A stretch of 64,000 nt of DNA from Halobacteriovorax marinus (GTDB lineage: Bacteria > Bdellovibrionota > Bacteriovoracia > Bacteriovoracales > Bacteriovoracaceae): positions 186,001 through 250,000 of the forward strand of contig MAAO01000015.1 of assembly GCA_002163155.1 (NCBI GenBank). The letters are read 5' to 3'. Below are positions 43,395 through 51,992 of this stretch, in pieces. The notes below the pieces were generated by a model. It made no database searches. It was not told where the DNA came from and saw only the letters and a program-made list of their open reading frames with translations. The position numbers and the translations under genes were made by a program. Positions within the stretch are counted from its first letter, which is position 1. Each line of letters opens with the position of its first letter.

Positions 43395-43847
43395 CTAGTG
43401 TTCTAGCTGAATTCCTTCGAAATCATGGTCAGAATAGACGATTCTGTCATTCATTTCATGATTGTAGCCATAAATATCTTTAATATTGGCTACGTTTCTA
43501 AAAATGGTGGTGCACTTGTAGCAAACAACTACTAGTGAAAGTTTTCTAAAGAGGAATAAGTCCAATGCATAGAGAACTATAAAAGACACACCGTAAGTCC
43601 AAATTGATAAAATAGCAGCGATCACAAATAGCGTCACTCCGATTTTTCTATTGAAGTCTTTTTGTGAATAGAAATCTTTTCTCTCACAACAAGGGCAATC
43701 TTTAAGAACACCCTCAACGTGATCATTAGTGAATTTAACTGGCGCTTCGTGAGCACAAACATCGCACTTGGCAATGGCAGCTTCCACAGCAGGTAGAACA
43801 TGTATTCCCGACCCGCATTCGCTACAAGTTAATGTCACTTCCATCAT
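43395..43847 (-). CDS. Double zinc-ribbon membrane protein
   Basis: 150 residues. Cysteine pairs CSEC (C8, C11) and CDVC (C28, C31), then CPCC near 51 and CYKC near 109 indicate zinc ribbons; between them are two membrane helices (KIGVTLFVIAAILSIWTYGVSFIVLYALDLF region). It starts at an ATGATG overlapping the upstream gene's TGA. Function unknown; similar small zinc-ribbon membrane proteins are common in these bacteria. Cotranscribed with the seven-helix and Nudix genes. Confidence 0.65.
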   Translation of the reverse strand: MMEVTLTCSECGSGIHVLPAVEAAIAKCDVCAHEAPVKFTNDHVEGVLKDCPCCERKDFYSQKDFNRKIGVTLFVIAAILSIWTYGVSFIVLYALDLFLFRKLSLVVVCYKCTTIFRNVANIKDIYGYNHEMNDRIVYSDHDFEGIQLEH

Positions 43848-44614
43848 ATTAATAATCCGTATTTAAAATATAAGTACGCTGACACAAGCTCACCTACGAG
43901 GACAAAAGTTGTCATGGCATAGAGAACACCTGTGGCACTTTGGGTTGATCTCATTTTCACTAGTTTCCAAGTAAAAATGCTCATTCCAAAGATGACAACA
44001 TAGCCCCAGCCAACACGCATCGTCAACAATAGCCAATTAAAAGCGTAGCCTCCACCAAGGGTGGTAAACTCCTTAAAAAATCCCCAATTATTATAAGTTT
44101 CCATGCCCGACCAAACCACCTTTACGGCCATTATCGCCCACAGAAAGAGTACAGATATTTTCAGGGGTTTTTCACTAAGTTTCGGCACAACGAGATAGTA
44201 GTGACCGAGAATCATAGCGTAGACAATAATCCCAAGCATAAGCGCAGAGGACAGTCCAAAACGAAACTGAGTGCTCCAGCCATTTTGAAAATCTAATAGT
44301 AAATAAAGAAGGGCTAAATTATGAGTAGCAAAGAGCGCCCACATGAAAATTGATTTCTCGTCTTTGTGGAATTGGTGAATGAGAAGGAAACTCAGGGCCG
44401 CAATATAGTAAATTATTGAAAGAGGATCAGAGAAGGTTCCATAAGTTAAGTGAATGATCAGGGCCATAACTGTAGAGCCAAGACAAACACTATTGATAAG
44501 TTTTTGAAATCCCGCACCAGTCAAACTAGAGCTGGCAATCCAAGTGAATAGCCCCACTCCCAAAGCGAGAGTTAGAAAAAAGAATTCTGCAATATTTAGG
44601 ATTTCCGCACCCAT
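43844..44614 (-). CDS. Multi-helix membrane protein, unknown function
   Basis: 256 residues with about seven to eight hydrophobic helices. A MILGHYYLVVPKLSEKPLK segment between helices contains a conserved-looking GHYYL, and there are further histidines (LIIHLTYG, ATHNLA) that might bind haem or metal; this is speculative. Overlaps both neighbours (19 bp upstream, 4 bp downstream). No family name. Confidence 0.6.
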   Translation of the reverse strand: MGAEILNIAEFFFLTLALGVGLFTWIASSSLTGAGFQKLINSVCLGSTVMALIIHLTYGTFSDPLSIIYYIAALSFLLIHQFHKDEKSIFMWALFATHNLALLYLLLDFQNGWSTQFRFGLSSALMLGIIVYAMILGHYYLVVPKLSEKPLKISVLFLWAIMAVKVVWSGMETYNNWGFFKEFTTLGGGYAFNWLLLTMRVGWGYVVIFGMSIFTWKLVKMRSTQSATGVLYAMTTFVLVGELVSAYLYFKYGLLI

Positions 44615-45048
44615 ATTTTCTCCAAAAGACCTGCGTCGATATGCTTCTTTATATAACTTATAAGATCATCAATTATTTCATAGTTCACTTCGGGAAGTCT
44701 TCCCTTATAACCAGCTGAACCACTAGAAAAATTAAAATCGTACCACTCACCATTCTTTGGTTGTGCACGTTCGCCTAGAGCAAAGTGCACATATAAACAA
44801 ACTGAACGATCTGGGTACTCGTGACTAACCATCTTGAATTGTTCGGCGTGAGCTAATCTAACTCCCGCCTCTTCAGCAAACTCACGAATAGCACAAGCAG
44901 CAGGAGTTTCACCGGGCTCAATCTTGCCTCCAGGAAATTCAAGCATTCCATCTAGCGGTCCTGATTCTGAACGCTTCTGCATCCAAAACTTACAGGACTC
45001 TGGAGTCACATCCTTAACGAGTATAATTATTGAGACAGGTATAATCAC
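44596..45048 (-). CDS. Nudix hydrolase (MutT-like)
   Basis: 150 residues. The Nudix box runs from G41 to V63 with all key residues: G-x5-E47, then R55-E56 and E59-E60. Length and position near the N-terminus fit MutT-type 8-oxo-dGTPases or related NTP pyrophosphohydrolases. It heads a three-gene overlapping unit with two membrane proteins. Substrate unconfirmed. Confidence 0.85.
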   Translation of the reverse strand: MIIPVSIIILVKDVTPESCKFWMQKRSESGPLDGMLEFPGGKIEPGETPAACAIREFAEEAGVRLAHAEQFKMVSHEYPDRSVCLYVHFALGERAQPKNGEWYDFNFSSGSAGYKGRLPEVNYEIIDDLISYIKKHIDAGLLEKIWVRKS

Positions 45049-45141
45049 TTATTTTCCAATTTTTGTGTTGAACCCTTTTAGCAAAAATAAAAAGTTCTCT
45101 CAAGTCTTGAGATTTTGACACCCTTGGTCTATAACTCATCC

Positions 45142-46131
45142 ATGCGTAATTTACCCTTTAAAGAAAGATCTATTCTCTTTGCCCCCATGGAAAGTGTGAC
45201 CGATGAGTCCTATCGTCTGGCCGTAAATAGAGTATTTCCGAAGTGGGATTATAATTGCACAGATTTTCTAAGAGTTCCCACCGTTGGCGGGTTTACTACT
45301 CAGAAAATTGTCGATCACTTGGGAACAAAAGTCATTAAAGATGAAAACCTCATGTCTAAAACTGGTTTTCAAATTCTCACCAGCCACCGCGCTCAAACAG
45401 AGGCCATGGTGAAGCAGATTGAGAACATAGAAGAAATACAACATCTTGATCTCAATCTTGGCTGCCCCTCTAGAAAAGTTAATGCTCACAAAGGTGGCGC
45501 TTACCTACTGAGTGAAATGGATGAGCTTAGAGAAATTATTCAAATTATAAGAAAGAATTTTTCAAAGTCCTTCACCGTTAAAATTAGAACAGGTTATAGA
45601 AATACTGATAAATTTGTCGATTCGCTCAAACTCTTTGAAGATGAAGGAGTCGATGCCATCATTGTTCACGCAAGAACAAGAGATGAACTCTACAAAGGTG
45701 TGGCGGACTGGGCCTATATAAAAAAAGCCGTTGAGACAGTTAATATTCCTGTCATTGGAAATGGAGACATCTGGACTTTATCTGACATTGATAAAATATT
45801 CAATGAGTGTGGATGCGATTCAGTCATGCTTGGTAGAGGAGCTTTAAAAACTCCTTGGCTCTCATCCCTCTATTACGAGCACCAAGGATTACATGATAAA
45901 CTTGACGCTGGTTTCTTATTGGAAGAGAGAAGAAAGAATCTGCAAATTTATTTTTCTGAACTTGAAAAAGAATTTAGACTCGCAGGTGCTGATGAAGTGA
46001 GAATTTTAAAACGATTTAAATCTTTTTCTCGTTATCTCTATGAAGATTTTCAAGATGGTGATGCCATTAAATCTAAATTACTCCGTACACCTTCTCTCGA
46101 CACTTTTAAAGAAATGGTCTCCAACCTCTAA
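45142..46131 (+). CDS. tRNA-dihydrouridine synthase
   Basis: 329 residues from ATG at 45142 (earlier TTG frames have no support). Dus hallmarks: [13 protein letters not shown], the catalytic cysteine in [51 protein letters not shown], and [12 protein letters not shown]. Reduces uridines in tRNA D-loops with FMN and NADPH. Which uridine cannot be told. Its stop codon TAA lies within the target duplication of the adjacent inverted-repeat element. Confidence 0.92.
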   Translation: MRNLPFKERSILFAPMESVTDESYRLAVNRVFPKWDYNCTDFLRVPTVGGFTTQKIVDHLGTKVIKDENLMSKTGFQILTSHRAQTEAMVKQIENIEEIQHLDLNLGCPSRKVNAHKGGAYLLSEMDELREIIQIIRKNFSKSFTVKIRTGYRNTDKFVDSLKLFEDEGVDAIIVHARTRDELYKGVADWAYIKKAVETVNIPVIGNGDIWTLSDIDKIFNECGCDSVMLGRGALKTPWLSSLYYEHQGLHDKLDAGFLLEERRKNLQIYFSELEKEFRLAGADEVRILKRFKSFSRYLYEDFQDGDAIKSKLLRTPSLDTFKEMVSNL

Positions 46132-46132
46132 G

Positions 46133-46152
46133 GGTACGGGGGTACCTATCGT
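46133..46152 (+). repeat. Left terminal inverted repeat
   Basis: 20-bp arm of the miniature element, perfectly complementary to the right arm. Confidence 0.85.
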
Positions 46153-46363
46153 GATAACAATAAATTAGAGAATATCTTTTCTTGAATTTACTTAATAATC
46201 ACGAGGAATTTTAAAATATTGAATAAGAGTTGATCAATCATGAACAAACTGATGGATCAAATTTTCTTTAAACTAATTTACGAAATGATTCTTTCAAATT
46301 TGCTCATAAATACTAAAATTAACGATGGGAATCTAATCAACTAAGACATAAGCTCTTAATTTA

Positions 46364-46383
46364 ACGATAGGTACCCCCGTACC
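46364..46383 (-). repeat. Right terminal inverted repeat
   Basis: 20-bp arm of the miniature element; its outermost base forms part of the stop codon of the minus-strand gene. Confidence 0.85.
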
Positions 46384-46796
46384 TAAGATCTTCTATCATA
46401 GAGAAGCTTAAATCTCTTCCCATTAAAAACTAATTCAAAATAAAAAGAACCAAAAAGACTCGCAACAAACCATCCTTCATAACTTATGAGATAAGTGAGA
46501 AAAGAAATGATAATCGGAGGAATGGATCTTAGAAGGATTCGTAGAAAGAATTTTTCAGAAAAAGAAGCGAGGAAATTATCCACTCCATAAATAAGCCTTA
46601 AAAAAGAAAACTTATATCTTCTATGATCTAACTTACTTCTAAGGCTTGGAGCATGAATAGCGAAGTTCCAACAAAAGCCTAGGATAATAAAATTTAGCGT
46701 AGAGAAATTTAGATCAATTCCCCAAAGTAAAAGAGTCAGGACAAATAACGAAATAAGATTATTTAATAAATAGCGATTATCTTCATTTAAATTCAT
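46383..46796 (-). CDS. Small membrane protein, unknown function
   Basis: 137 residues with about three hydrophobic segments (NNLISLFVLTLLLWGI; LNFIILGFCWNF; IPPIIISFLTYLIS) and positively charged loops. No domain recognised. Its TAG stop uses the first base of the mobile element's terminal repeat plus the target duplication, and would read the same without the element. Convergent with the dihydrouridine synthase gene. Confidence 0.55.
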   Translation of the reverse strand: MNLNEDNRYLLNNLISLFVLTLLLWGIDLNFSTLNFIILGFCWNFAIHAPSLRSKLDHRRYKFSFLRLIYGVDNFLASFSEKFFLRILLRSIPPIIISFLTYLISYEGWFVASLFGSFYFELVFNGKRFKLLYDRRS

Positions 46797-46905
46797 TTAC
46801 TCAATTACCTATACAATAAATTTTATCCTTAATTAACTCTAACTTACTAAATACACTAAAACGATGAGAAATTCTTGCTACCTCTCAATTTAGGGGAAGC
46901 TACTT

Positions 46906-46911
46906 TATAAT
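46906..46911 (+). promoter_or_regulatory. Consensus -10 box upstream of the 149-residue secreted protein
   Basis: TATAAT perfect consensus 29 bp before the start codon; the region 17 bp upstream (CTCTCAA) is a poor -35 box. GGAGG at 46931-46935 is the ribosome binding site. Confidence 0.45.
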
Positions 46912-46939
46912 AAATCTATTCAAAAATCATGGAGGATTA

Positions 46940-47389
46940 ATGAAAAAGTTCATCGCACTTTGTGCTATTACTATGTCTTTTGGCGCGTATGCTAGTTGTA
47001 CAGAAGACTTCAATAAAGGTATTTCCGAATACGAATTTGCAATGAACTATTTCGACTCAGGAGCAAGTGCTTATCAAGCAGCTGTTGACGAATCAAGAGG
47101 ACAGGGAAGAAGAAGTGTTGTCTGTGCTAATCTCTTAAAATCTACTACTGGTTTTGATGTGGCAACAAAGTCATTCACAAATTGTACTTCTGCTTTTGGA
47201 TCTGCTGTTAATAGTTGTAGTGGACAATCATCGACAGTGGCAGGTGAAAACCAGGCCGTATGTTCTGGTAATTTAAATGTTGCAAGTAATAACTACAGAC
47301 AAGCTCTACTCACTTTAAAGAGAACATGTTTCATCTCTAAAAAGTCAGCGGTATCTGAAATTCAAGAAGAAATTGATTCAATAGAATAA
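46940..47389 (+). CDS. Secreted cysteine-containing protein, unknown function
   Basis: 149 residues. Signal peptide KKFIALCAITMSFGAYA, cleaved before SCTEDF. The mature protein has six cysteines, Ser/Asn/Ala-rich helices (FATKSFTNCTSAFGSAV region) and a charged tail. The strong ribosome binding site and -10 box suggest high expression. No family recognised; it may be a periplasmic helical-bundle protein. Confidence 0.65.
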   Translation: MKKFIALCAITMSFGAYASCTEDFNKGISEYEFAMNYFDSGASAYQAAVDESRGQGRRSVVCANLLKSTTGFDVATKSFTNCTSAFGSAVNSCSGQSSTVAGENQAVCSGNLNVASNNYRQALLTLKRTCFISKKSAVSEIQEEIDSIE

Positions 47390-47396
47390 TCTTACT

Positions 47397-47430
47397 GGCC
47401 TCTCTACTTTGAGGGGCTATTCTGTTTTTT
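47397..47430 (+). terminator. Terminator of the secreted-protein gene
   Basis: Stem GGCCTCTC/GAGGGGCT (two G-T pairs) with a TACTTT loop, followed by ATTCTGTTTTTT. It overlaps the stop codon of the convergent radical-SAM fusion gene. Confidence 0.65.
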
Positions 47431-49360
47431 CACAAAGAAGAGCAACACTTCTGGCCATAGATCTCACTTCATCAATATCCTTAGTCACGTCTATATCAAT
47501 TTTTAAAGTACTCATTAATATATCAAGGGAATCTAAGAAGAAGGCCTTACTATAGGAATATTTCTTGTCCGTATTTAAAAAAGGATTGAGGCGATCATCA
47601 CTACTAGCACCAGCACCTAACATGTCTTTCCACTTCCAAACACAATGAGCATTTCTAAGCGTGACAGGAATTGAATAGATTTGATGTTGCAATAATTTCT
47701 TGCTTAAAATCATCGCGCGGTCTGGAGCCTTACAATTTATATGAATTGAGGTACAACAGTCCCCGGCGCTATCCCTGGCGGCAATGATTTCAAAGTTATC
47801 ACCAATCTGACTTAACTCTTTTAGAAAGATCTCTTTTCTTTCACGGTAAGCCTCTTGAATTTTTGAAAGCTTTTCTAATTGCACTCTCATGATTGCCCCT
47901 GAAATATCAGACACTCGCATCGAGAGTCCAAGAAAGGGTTTTATCGTTGAGAATTCATCCTTATGTAGAGGATTAAAAGAATAACCGTGATCAGTAATGC
48001 ACAGAAGTTTTTCTCTTAGATCTGCTCTAGTCGTTGCTACTATTCCACCCTCACCACAAGAGAGAATTTTATCTCTATTTAATGAGAAACACCCTATGTC
48101 ACCAAAGGTTCCGAGATACTTACCATTGAATTTTCCACCCATCGCCTGAGCGACATCTTCGATTACGGAGAGATTATTTTTTGCTGCAAGTTCTACGATG
48201 GCTTCAATATCACATTGCACTCCATCCATATGAACAGGAATGATTGCCTTAGTTCTATCCGTGATGGCATTACTTATTTCCTCTAGTGAAATAGTCATAT
48301 CACTTTTAATATTTACAACCACAGGGATTGCTCCAACAGTTAAGACTGCCGCCGCTGTTGCAATATATGTATATGAGGGGATAATGACTTCATCTTTTGG
48401 ACCCACTCCAACGGCAAGTAACCCGGCAACTAGAGCATTGGTTCCACTTGTGATAATTATTGATTTTTCAAAACCAAGTTTTTCGCTAAACTCTCTTTCG
48501 AAAGCTGCACATTCACTTTCTTCCATTTGATAGCGATAGGTATTTCCTTTTTCAAAAACTCGCTTGATAGCTGCAAGCTCCTCATCACCTAAGAAGTGTT
48601 TATTGTTGGTTTTAATTTCTTTTTTCATATTCTTATCTATCCTGTCGCAATCTTTACAATTCTCGTAGAGATGTCGTTTTCCGTCTTTTAAATCTTTTCT
48701 AAATTCTTTGTATTCTAACGAATTCCAAATATCAATGACGTGAGTTTCGTTAACATTTCCAAGAACAAAGTTTTGCTCATAATCTTCAAAACAAGAAACG
48801 ACATTTCCCTTTAGAGTAATAGTTAAATTATTTGTTGGTATTGAACAAGGAAGATTAGAAGTATCTTCTTTAGAAGTTATAACTTCTAATAAACCTCCCC
48901 TATTATAGAGATCTATTTCATCAAAGTTTCTATACTCTATAAATGATGAGTCATCTCGACTTAGAGTTTTATAAACCTCATCAAATTTGTAATCCTCTTC
49001 ATTTTCATGTTTTGTTATATAGAAGTAATCAATTCCAGCATCCTGAATTTCTTTGAATTTTTCTTTAGACGTAATCTTTGTTCCGTTTGAATAGAGAACA
49101 AGTATTGCGTTAGGCAGCTTCTTTCTCGCAATTTTTGTGTAGTTTAAAAAGTTCCGACTTAGTAGAGGTTCGTTATAAAATTCAAAAGATATTTTACCGC
49201 TGTAATTATACTCTCCCAACTGATCCATAATACGGATAAAAGTCTTCTCTTCCATATCTCCTGTTTCAACTCTTTTAGAGATAGAGTTTGGACAATAGGA
49301 ACACTTCCTATTGCAGGCACTATTTATTTCAATTTCCACTAAATTGGGAAGACTCTTCAT
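47417..49360 (-). CDS. Fusion: radical SAM (SPASM/twitch, BtrN-like cysteine spacing) and DegT/DnrJ/EryC1 aminotransferase
   Basis: 647 residues. Residues 1-245 are a radical SAM domain with CxxxCxxC at C16, C20, C23 and an auxiliary cluster set C172, C190, C235, C238 (typical GNV...IW...R segment between). From memory, BtrN, the radical SAM dehydrogenase of 2-deoxystreptamine synthesis, uses C16/C20/C23 and C169/C187/C232/C235: the same spacings 18, 45 and 3. Residues about 255-640 are a sugar/cyclitol aminotransferase: GTNALVAGLLA, PSYTYIATA, EDVAQAMGG, and K431 in the SLNRDKILSCGEGG segment as the likely PLP lysine. A single chain could oxidise an alcohol and transaminate the ketone. No pathway genes are adjacent. 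Single gene. Confidence 0.85.
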   Translation of the reverse strand: MKSLPNLVEIEINSACNRKCSYCPNSISKRVETGDMEEKTFIRIMDQLGEYNYSGKISFEFYNEPLLSRNFLNYTKIARKKLPNAILVLYSNGTKITSKEKFKEIQDAGIDYFYITKHENEEDYKFDEVYKTLSRDDSSFIEYRNFDEIDLYNRGGLLEVITSKEDTSNLPCSIPTNNLTITLKGNVVSCFEDYEQNFVLGNVNETHVIDIWNSLEYKEFRKDLKDGKRHLYENCKDCDRIDKNMKKEIKTNNKHFLGDEELAAIKRVFEKGNTYRYQMEESECAAFEREFSEKLGFEKSIIITSGTNALVAGLLAVGVGPKDEVIIPSYTYIATAAAVLTVGAIPVVVNIKSDMTISLEEISNAITDRTKAIIPVHMDGVQCDIEAIVELAAKNNLSVIEDVAQAMGGKFNGKYLGTFGDIGCFSLNRDKILSCGEGGIVATTRADLREKLLCITDHGYSFNPLHKDEFSTIKPFLGLSMRVSDISGAIMRVQLEKLSKIQEAYRERKEIFLKELSQIGDNFEIIAARDSAGDCCTSIHINCKAPDRAMILSKKLLQHQIYSIPVTLRNAHCVWKWKDMLGAGASSDDRLNPFLNTDKKYSYSKAFFLDSLDILMSTLKIDIDVTKDIDEVRSMARSVALLCEKTE

Positions 49361-49406
49361 TAGAGTATTTTAATACACCTTCCATGATTTCTCATAGGTT
49401 TTTAAG

Positions 49407-49436
49407 TAAAAAAAAGGCCCCAAATTAATTGGGGCC
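49407..49436 (-). terminator. Terminator of rny
   Basis: Stem GGCCCCAA/TTGGGGCC at 49416-49436 with an A/T loop and, on the minus strand, at least eight T residues following. Located between rny and the radical-SAM fusion gene. Confidence 0.9.
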
Positions 49437-49470
49437 TCTTAAACTATGATAATTTGGTAACTTAATTAGA

Positions 49471-51030
49471 TTACTTAGCTACACCAATAGCTTTTGTCTC
49501 TCTAACAACCGTAATTTTGATTGTTCCAGGATAAGACATTTCTTCTTCAATTTTCTTGGCGATATCTCTTGAGAGCAGAATTGTTTGCTCATCACTCACA
49601 GAATTATTCTCAACGATAACTCTAACTTCACGACCACCAGAGATGGCGTAAGACTTAGAAACACCTTCGAAAGTATTTACGATATCTTCAATGTCAGTAA
49701 GACGTGAAACATATGATTCCATCATGGCTTTTCTTGCACCTGGACGGGCACCTGAAAGTGCATCTCCAGCAGCAACAATGTGAGCCAGAACAGATTCTGG
49801 TTTTTCATCATCGTGGTGAGCTCTAATGGCATGAACGATATCTGGGGCCTCTCCGTACTTCTTAGCAAAGTCAGCACCAGTTACAGCGTGAGAACCTTCA
49901 GCCGAAGCATCAAGAACTTTACCGATGTCATGTAATAAACCAGCACGTCTTGCTTGTTTAACATTCATACCCATTTCAGCGGCCATAGCTCCACAAATAA
50001 ATGCGGCCTCAATAGCATGTTGGTATTGGTTTTGAGTATATGAAGTTCTCCAGTTTAGAGCACCAATCAATTTTAAAATCTCTGGGTGAATACCGTGAAC
50101 ACCGATTTCCATTTGAGCTTTTTCACCAAGAGAAAGAAGTTGTTTTTCCATCTCTGATTTAGACTTGTCATGAAATTCTTCAATTTTTGCTGGATGAATT
50201 CTTCCATCAGCAATAAGTTTTAAAATTGTCTGTCTCGCAATTTCTCTTCTCACAACGTTGAAAGATGAAATCACAACAACTTCTGGAGTATCATCAATAA
50301 TTAAATCAACACCACAGATTTGTTCGAAGGCACGAATGTTACGTCCTTCTCTACCAATTAAACGACCTTTAACATCATCAGAAGGAAGCTCAACTGTTGA
50401 GATTGTTTTTTCAGCAACATGCTCACCGGCAAATCTTTGAATCGCAATTCCTACAATCTTCTTAGCAGTTTCTTCTGCTGTTTCTCTTGCTTCTTCTTCT
50501 AAACGAACAAGTCTCTTAGAAAAATCTACTTTCGCATCTTCTTCCATTAAACCAATTAGCTCTTCTTTGGCCTGATCTTCAGTAAGTCTACTTACTTCAG
50601 TTAGCTTAACAACAATCTCTTCTTGTTTAGCTTTGAATCTGCCACGTTCTTCATCAGCAGCACGTTTAGATTTTTCAAGATCAGCTTCTTTATCGGCCAT
50701 TCTTGCTTTTTCTTTGCTAGCTTCTTCAATCTTTGTTTCAAGCTTTGCTTCTTTTTGAGAAACTACTTTTTCTTGATCTTTAATTTCTTTTTGTCTTTGA
50801 GAAATTTCTTTATCAAGAGTCTGCTTTTCTTCTCTAGCAATTTCTTTAGCTTCTTTTCTAGCTTTGTAAGCTATATCTTTGGCCTTTTCTTTTGCGTCGT
50901 CGATGATTACATCACCTTTTGCTTTTCTTTCATTCACTTCTTTCGTCGCTTGAGAATTTCTTACGAAAAACCCTACACCTGCGCCTACGATAAGAAATAG
51001 AACGGATGCAAGAATTACTTCCATACTCAT
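49471..51030 (-). CDS. rny: Ribonuclease Y
   Basis: 519 residues, the usual length. An N-terminal membrane anchor (VILASVLFLIVGAGVGFF), a long charged coiled coil to about residue 190, a KH domain (GRLIGREGRNIRAFEQICGVDLIIDDTPE) and an HD domain (HAIEAAFICGAMA then LLHDIGK and RAHHDD). It is the membrane-bound endoribonuclease initiating mRNA decay. First-position ATG with a second in-frame ATG two codons on. Probably last gene of an operon with fau and zapA. Confidence 0.97.
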   Translation of the reverse strand: MSMEVILASVLFLIVGAGVGFFVRNSQATKEVNERKAKGDVIIDDAKEKAKDIAYKARKEAKEIAREEKQTLDKEISQRQKEIKDQEKVVSQKEAKLETKIEEASKEKARMADKEADLEKSKRAADEERGRFKAKQEEIVVKLTEVSRLTEDQAKEELIGLMEEDAKVDFSKRLVRLEEEARETAEETAKKIVGIAIQRFAGEHVAEKTISTVELPSDDVKGRLIGREGRNIRAFEQICGVDLIIDDTPEVVVISSFNVVRREIARQTILKLIADGRIHPAKIEEFHDKSKSEMEKQLLSLGEKAQMEIGVHGIHPEILKLIGALNWRTSYTQNQYQHAIEAAFICGAMAAEMGMNVKQARRAGLLHDIGKVLDASAEGSHAVTGADFAKKYGEAPDIVHAIRAHHDDEKPESVLAHIVAAGDALSGARPGARKAMMESYVSRLTDIEDIVNTFEGVSKSYAISGGREVRVIVENNSVSDEQTILLSRDIAKKIEEEMSYPGTIKITVVRETKAIGVAK

Positions 51031-51049
51031 TTCTAACTCCTTTTATATT

Positions 51050-51604
51050 TCAAACCTTGATCACTTCCTCGTCTGTGACTATCCAATTTAAAAAGCAATC
51101 ATGCTCTTCCATTTCGATACCATCGACGATTTGCTCAACAAGACCTAAACCTATGGTTATACCTTTATAGTTCTTTAAATACTTATCGTAATGACCACGA
51201 CCTCTTCCTAATCTTTCACCACGTTTGCCAAAGGCTAAACCTGGAATCAGAAGGACATCTGGCACCACTTCTTCGCTATCTAGTTCTGGTCCTAAAATTT
51301 CAACTCCAAAATACTTAGATACTACTAAGTTTTTAAAAGCTGCTTTTCTAAAAACCATTTCCCCTGCTTTATTCACGCTGGGAAATGCTAAATTATCTCT
51401 CCACTCAAGTATGCCGGTCATAAGATCCAGCTCATCTTGCATGGGTGCAAAAGTTCCTAAAATACATTTGTCGGAAAGAAGTTTCTCGGAGTGAAAAAGA
51501 TCAAATAATTGAGTAGCGCAATCTTTTGCTCTCAATTTCTTGTGCTCACTATCTGTACTAGATAGTATGTCTTTCATCTTTTTTCTTAGCTCTGACTTTT
51601 TCAA
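51050..51604 (-). CDS. 5-formyltetrahydrofolate cyclo-ligase
   Basis: 184 residues starting at a TTG (MKKSELRKK, usual for the family). Conserved end segment LLIPGLAFGKRGERLGRGRGHYDKYL identifies it. It converts 5-formyl-THF to 5,10-methenyl-THF using ATP. The order zapA-fau on the same strand is common in proteobacteria, where 6S RNA may lie between them; here the gap is only 34 bp, too small for 6S RNA. Confidence 0.92.
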   Translation of the reverse strand: MKKSELRKKMKDILSSTDSEHKKLRAKDCATQLFDLFHSEKLLSDKCILGTFAPMQDELDLMTGILEWRDNLAFPSVNKAGEMVFRKAAFKNLVVSKYFGVEILGPELDSEEVVPDVLLIPGLAFGKRGERLGRGRGHYDKYLKNYKGITIGLGLVEQIVDGIEMEEHDCFLNWIVTDEEVIKV

Positions 51605-51638
51605 AGCTCACCACTCATGTTGCGGGAGTCGAAAAAAA

Positions 51639-51944
51639 TTAGATTGTAGAGGGTGATACTTCTTCAATAAATTGAAGGGCATCGCAAGCAGTTGAATGCA
51701 GTTTGCTTATGTTTTGTTCAAAATCACGTTCAATTGTCAGTCTCTCATTTGCAATTTTGAGAGCTGCTAAGACGGCCACTTGACCGGCTTCCAACTGAGG
51801 TGATTTTAATCTTATTTCTTCAGCAATTTGTTGCACATAACCCACTGTCTCTTCAGCAGAAACTTGCGTTTCATCCTCTTGAGCCGTGAGCTTAATACTA
51901 TATCCTAATACATTAAATTCTTTTTCTTCTCTCATTCTTTCCAT
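51639..51944 (-). CDS. zapA: Cell division protein ZapA
   Basis: 101 residues. N-terminal beta part (FNVLGYSIKLTAQEDE) followed by a coiled-coil helix (LAALKIANERLTIERDFEQ). It stabilises FtsZ rings. Located between ftsY and fau on one strand. Confidence 0.82.
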   Translation of the reverse strand: MERMREEKEFNVLGYSIKLTAQEDETQVSAEETVGYVQQIAEEIRLKSPQLEAGQVAVLAALKIANERLTIERDFEQNISKLHSTACDALQFIEEVSPSTI

Positions 51945-51992
51945 CTTCTAAATAATAACCTTTACGAGGATTACAGTCAAACCCCTACCGCG

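Larger units (their letters stand above)
46133..46383. mobile_element. MITE-like non-coding element with 20-bp terminal inverted repeats and target duplication
   Basis: Perfect 20-bp terminal inverted repeats, GGTACGGGGGTACCTATCGT at 46133-46152 and its reverse complement at 46364-46383, enclose 211 bp of AT-rich sequence. The element is flanked by direct repeats TAAG at 46129-46132 and 46384-46387 (CTAAG if the last C is counted), consistent with a 4- to 5-bp target-site duplication. Each terminus itself contains a GGTAC-GGGG-GTACC palindrome. No transposase is inside; only a 34-codon frame (46240) that is probably spurious. Mobilisation by a transposase elsewhere is inferred. It is inserted exactly at the stop codons of two convergent genes. 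Confidence 0.75.

Noticed and set aside
46240-46344. 34-codon reading frame inside the miniature inverted-repeat element
   Set aside because: No ribosome binding site and ordinary AT-rich composition; most likely chance.
51605-51638. Position between zapA and fau where 6S RNA lies in many proteobacteria
   Set aside because: Only 34 bp separates the genes, too little for a 6S RNA.
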